Assembly: GCA_027483425.1 (NCBI GenBank)
Contig: JAIXUR010000596.1
Location: forward strand, 1 to 15,200
DNA from: Cyanobacteriota bacterium
GTDB lineage: Bacteria; Cyanobacteriota; Cyanobacteriia; Phormidesmidales; Phormidesmidaceae
Direction: 5' to 3'
DNA length: 15,200 nt
Of the stretch, positions 12,868 through 15,200 are shown piece after piece. Every line of letters starts with the position of its first letter. The first letter of the stretch is position 1. The position numbers and the translations under genes are program-made. The notes under the pieces are model-generated. The model was not told the DNA's origin. It did no database searches and saw only the letters and a program-made list of their open reading frames with translations.

Positions 12868-15030
12868 ATGCTGAGCCAACAACATCCCGAAGTCATGGCC
12901 CCGGCGGCCCCGGCGGGAAGTCAATCCTGGCGGCTGCTACTGATTACCCTACTGAGCTGCTTTGCGGCCAGCGGCGCCGCTCTAGGGGCGTTTTTGTGGC
13001 TGATTAACCTGCCCCCCACCGCTAACTGCGACAATACCGCCACCGCTACCACCGATCGCGCTCAACTCTTTTGCGCCCAAATAGCAGCCGAGTCGGGCGC
13101 ACTGCCCGACGTGCTGGCCGCCCTTGACCTGGTCGGTAGCTGGTCTACCGAGCACCCCCTCCACTCCGAAGTGCAGCCCCTGATCGAGCAATGGTCTGGG
13201 ATTGTACTGCAAGCGGCCGAGCAAGAACTGCGCACCAACGGCACCATGGCCGAGGCCCAAGCGCTGATCAGCCACATTCCGGTGGAAAGCCCGGTGTTTG
13301 CCGAGGCCCAGGCCACCCTCCAAACCTGGCAGGCTGAGTGGGCCCAGGGGGCGGCGATCATGGCCACCGCCCAGGAGGCCCTGCGGCAAAAGGACTGGCC
13401 CACGGCCTCTAAGCAGGTACTGGCCCTGGCCGAGCTGGAAAATGCTCACTGGCGGGGCGAGCAGGTGCAGACTCTGTCGCGGCAGATTCGCCAGGAGCGC
13501 CGCGCCCAGGAATTGCTGGATCAGGCCATTGTCACCGCTACCCCTGGGGGCAGCGATCGCCTGGAGGCTGCCCTGCGTACTGCCAGCCAGATCGACGACG
13601 GCACCTACGCCCGCCAGCAGGCTCAACCCTACCTCAACCGCTGGAGCGATCTGCTGCTCAAGCTGGGCCTCGATAAGTGGTACGCCTCAGACCTAAATAC
13701 CGCCATTACCCTGGGCCAGAGCGCGGCCCTCAACCCCAGTCGCGCCAAGGTCGCCCAAGAATTGATCTGGCTGGGCCAGTCTCGCCAAATGGCCCAGCAA
13801 AGCCTGGTGACCTGGCGCACCTCCCCTGACCAGCTGATGCGGCTCTACCAAGCCATGCTGGTGGCCAACCGGGTGCCGAAGGACAGTCCCTATTACGCCC
13901 AGGCCCAGTCCAGCGTGGTCACCTGGCGCGGCCACCTGGGCGACCTAGCGAAATTGCAAACAGCCCAGGGCCTGGGCCAGGTGCACAACACTGACGCCCT
14001 CCAGGCGGCCATTGACCAGGCCGTTCAGGTGCCCCTGGGTCACCCCCGGCGGGTGCAGGCCCAGACGATGGTGGCCCACTGGCGACAAGAAATAGAGCGC
14101 CTAGAAGACCGGCCCTACCTGGTGCAGGCCCACGAGGCGGCCCGCCCTAAAACCGTCGAGGGCCTCCAATCGGCCATTCAAATCGCCGCCACGATTCCTA
14201 TTCACCGGGCCCTGCGCAGCGAGGCCCAGAGTTGGATATACGTGTGGACGAACGAACTCCAAGTGATGGCCGATCGCCCCATGCTCGACCAGGCGCGATC
14301 GCTGGCCGCCCAGGGCAACCTTTCCCAGGCCATTGTCGCCGCCAGCGGCATTCAGCCGGGTCGCGCCCTCTACGACGAAGCCCGAGCCGCGATCGCGGGC
14401 TGGCGGTGGGAGATTGCCGCCGCCGAACAGGCTCGTCTGCGCGCCCTGCAGCGGGCTGCGGCCCCTCTCCCCGAGGCCACTCCCGAGACGCTGCCCGTGG
14501 ATGAGACCTTGGCAACACCCGAGCTAGGGGCTCCGGAGCAGGACGCTCTGGCCCCGGCCCCTGGCACCCTTAACCCCTGGTATCAAAGGCTGCGGGAGCG
14601 ATCGCGGCAGCAATCGCCCCTGCCAGACCGTATAGAGACTATCCCCGGCGAAGCTCCCTCGACCCCAGAGGGGGCCGCTGCCCCGGTCATGCCGCGATCG
14701 CCCCAGGCTCCGGTCGACCCAGCCGCTGACCAGGCCCCCAGCGATGTCGCACCCACCGAGCCTCCGGCCCCCACGGCCCCTGTGCCCGACCCCGCGATCG
14801 CCCCCAGTCCAGTCCTGGTGGCCCCGCCCGTGCCCGCCCCCCAGTCCGTCGATGGGGTCCCCGAGCCGGTAGCTCCCGCTGGTGAGCCCCAGGCTCGACA
14901 ACCCTTAGCCCCCACCATATCGACCCAGCCCCAGCCAGAAGAGCCCGTGAGTCTGGCCCCGCGATGGCAAGGCCCGTCACCACAAACTCCCGCCATGCTT
15001 CTCACCCAAACCCTCTCCGCCAGCCCCTAA
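12868..15030 (+). CDS. Membrane-anchored helical-repeat protein with Pro-rich tail
   Basis: The 720-residue product has a short N-terminus, one membrane helix (about 22-46) and then a soluble region, probably periplasmic. Residues 65-515 hold degenerate helical repeats of roughly 45-55 residues, each closing with a segment like EAQxxIxxW: tryptophans at 109, 154, 259, 353, 405, 460 and 512, with two degenerate copies near 206 and 303. The units resemble TPR/SEL1-type helical pairs, though I cannot name the family. Residues about 530-720 are rich in Pro, Ala, Glu and Gln and are probably disordered, suiting a spacer across the cell wall. GGGAG (12854-12858) is the ribosome binding site, nine bases before the ATG. 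The function is unknown; a scaffold or envelope role is inferred. Confidence 0.82.
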   Translation: MLSQQHPEVMAPAAPAGSQSWRLLLITLLSCFAASGAALGAFLWLINLPPTANCDNTATATTDRAQLFCAQIAAESGALPDVLAALDLVGSWSTEHPLHSEVQPLIEQWSGIVLQAAEQELRTNGTMAEAQALISHIPVESPVFAEAQATLQTWQAEWAQGAAIMATAQEALRQKDWPTASKQVLALAELENAHWRGEQVQTLSRQIRQERRAQELLDQAIVTATPGGSDRLEAALRTASQIDDGTYARQQAQPYLNRWSDLLLKLGLDKWYASDLNTAITLGQSAALNPSRAKVAQELIWLGQSRQMAQQSLVTWRTSPDQLMRLYQAMLVANRVPKDSPYYAQAQSSVVTWRGHLGDLAKLQTAQGLGQVHNTDALQAAIDQAVQVPLGHPRRVQAQTMVAHWRQEIERLEDRPYLVQAHEAARPKTVEGLQSAIQIAATIPIHRALRSEAQSWIYVWTNELQVMADRPMLDQARSLAAQGNLSQAIVAASGIQPGRALYDEARAAIAGWRWEIAAAEQARLRALQRAAAPLPEATPETLPVDETLATPELGAPEQDALAPAPGTLNPWYQRLRERSRQQSPLPDRIETIPGEAPSTPEGAAAPVMPRSPQAPVDPAADQAPSDVAPTEPPAPTAPVPDPAIAPSPVLVAPPVPAPQSVDGVPEPVAPAGEPQARQPLAPTISTQPQPEEPVSLAPRWQGPSPQTPAMLLTQTLSASP

Positions 15031-15077
15031 GGACAATTCTGGCCATGGAAATACCCAAAAATTTTGATTCCTGACCA

Positions 15078-15096
15078 GGGCGCAGGCCCTGCGCCC
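15078..15096. repeat. Short GC-rich palindrome, REP-like
   Basis: GGGCGCAGG-C-CCTGCGCCC is a perfect 9-bp inverted repeat around one base, followed by CCTACCGGGGG. Similar palindromes flanked by CCTAC are scattered between genes in many filamentous cyanobacteria, as I recall. It lies 47 bp after a gene end and has no T-run. Confidence 0.5.
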
Positions 15097-15130
15097 CTAC
15101 CGGGGGTATCTTCTTTCCCAAAAATCTCCT

Positions 15131-15200
15131 GCTCCCTCGCTCACCCACCCCTCACCCCTCACCCCCCAACCCTCACCCCCCCCCCCCCACCCCCCCCCCC
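15131..15200. repeat. C-rich low-complexity tract at the window end
   Basis: Imperfect CTCACCC/CTCACCCC units (15140-15180) pass into 13 C, one A and then 11 C reaching the last base. This is simple-sequence DNA; the terminal homopolymer may be real or a sequencing or assembly artefact. Confidence 0.8.

Noticed and set aside
12982..13626. 214-codon - strand frame inside the helical-repeat gene
   Set aside because: Long antisense frames are common at this GC content; the + frame has a ribosome binding site, a membrane helix and protein repeats.
1..15200. CRISPR array, insertion sequence, prophage or toxin-antitoxin system
   Set aside because: No regularly spaced direct repeats with spacers, no transposase or integrase motifs, and no terminal inverted repeats were found on either strand.

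Overview
The window looks like chromosomal DNA of a GC-rich, probably filamentous Leptolyngbya- or Nodosilinea-like cyanobacterium. The evidence is the frequent HIP1 octamer GCGATCGC (well over a dozen copies, within and between genes), a one-piece tmRNA whose tag begins ANNIVPFARK, a DUF2839 protein, a CHAT protein and other cyanobacterium-type hypotheticals. The genus is an inference; no rRNA is present.

Layout. 1-162 (-): N-terminal part of a possible lipoprotein, divergent from rplU-rpmA. The space between holds a CRP-like palindrome and a good sigma70-type promoter for rplU, followed by a ~117-nt leader with a GNRA-capped hairpin. 409-1157 (+): rplU and rpmA (ribosomal proteins L21 and L27), closed by a 20-bp perfect inverted repeat that serves as a two-way terminator against the convergent gene 1235-1669 (-). 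That gene encodes a small protein with four exact 19-residue repeats. 1670-2043 is non-coding and carries a 14-bp tandem repeat and two promoters. 2044-2429 (+): ssrA (tmRNA) with a strong terminator. 2612-2770 (+): possible 52-aa protein. 2877-4271 (+): mgtE, a Mg2+ channel. 4280-5584 (-): lipid kinase with an N-terminal methylglyoxal-synthase-like domain, convergent with mgtE and 8 bp from it. 5684-8143 (-): CHAT-TM-TPR protein. 8323-10599 (+): exported S9 prolyl oligopeptidase-like protein, divergent from the CHAT gene. 10863-12392 (+): DinG-like helicase-fold protein with degenerate ATPase motifs. 12515-12730 (+): DUF2839 membrane protein. 12868-15030 (+): membrane-anchored helical-repeat protein with a long Pro-rich tail. 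15031-15200: a small palindrome and a C-rich low-complexity end.

How the genes relate. The first third is housekeeping: ribosome large-subunit proteins, ribosome rescue and Mg2+ supply, the last being linked to ribosomes only in a general way. The middle holds two predicted peptidase-fold proteins transcribed divergently (CHAT and S9) beside a lipid kinase. The last third consists of lineage-specific proteins of unknown role. I see no CRISPR array, insertion sequence, integrase, toxin-antitoxin pair or prophage gene. The best candidates for unrecognised biology are the helicase-fold protein lacking the Walker A lysine, the lipid kinase whose methylglyoxal-synthase domain lacks two catalytic residues, the CHAT-TM-TPR protein, the 19-residue repeat protein, and the tmRNA tag that ends in Ala-Val.
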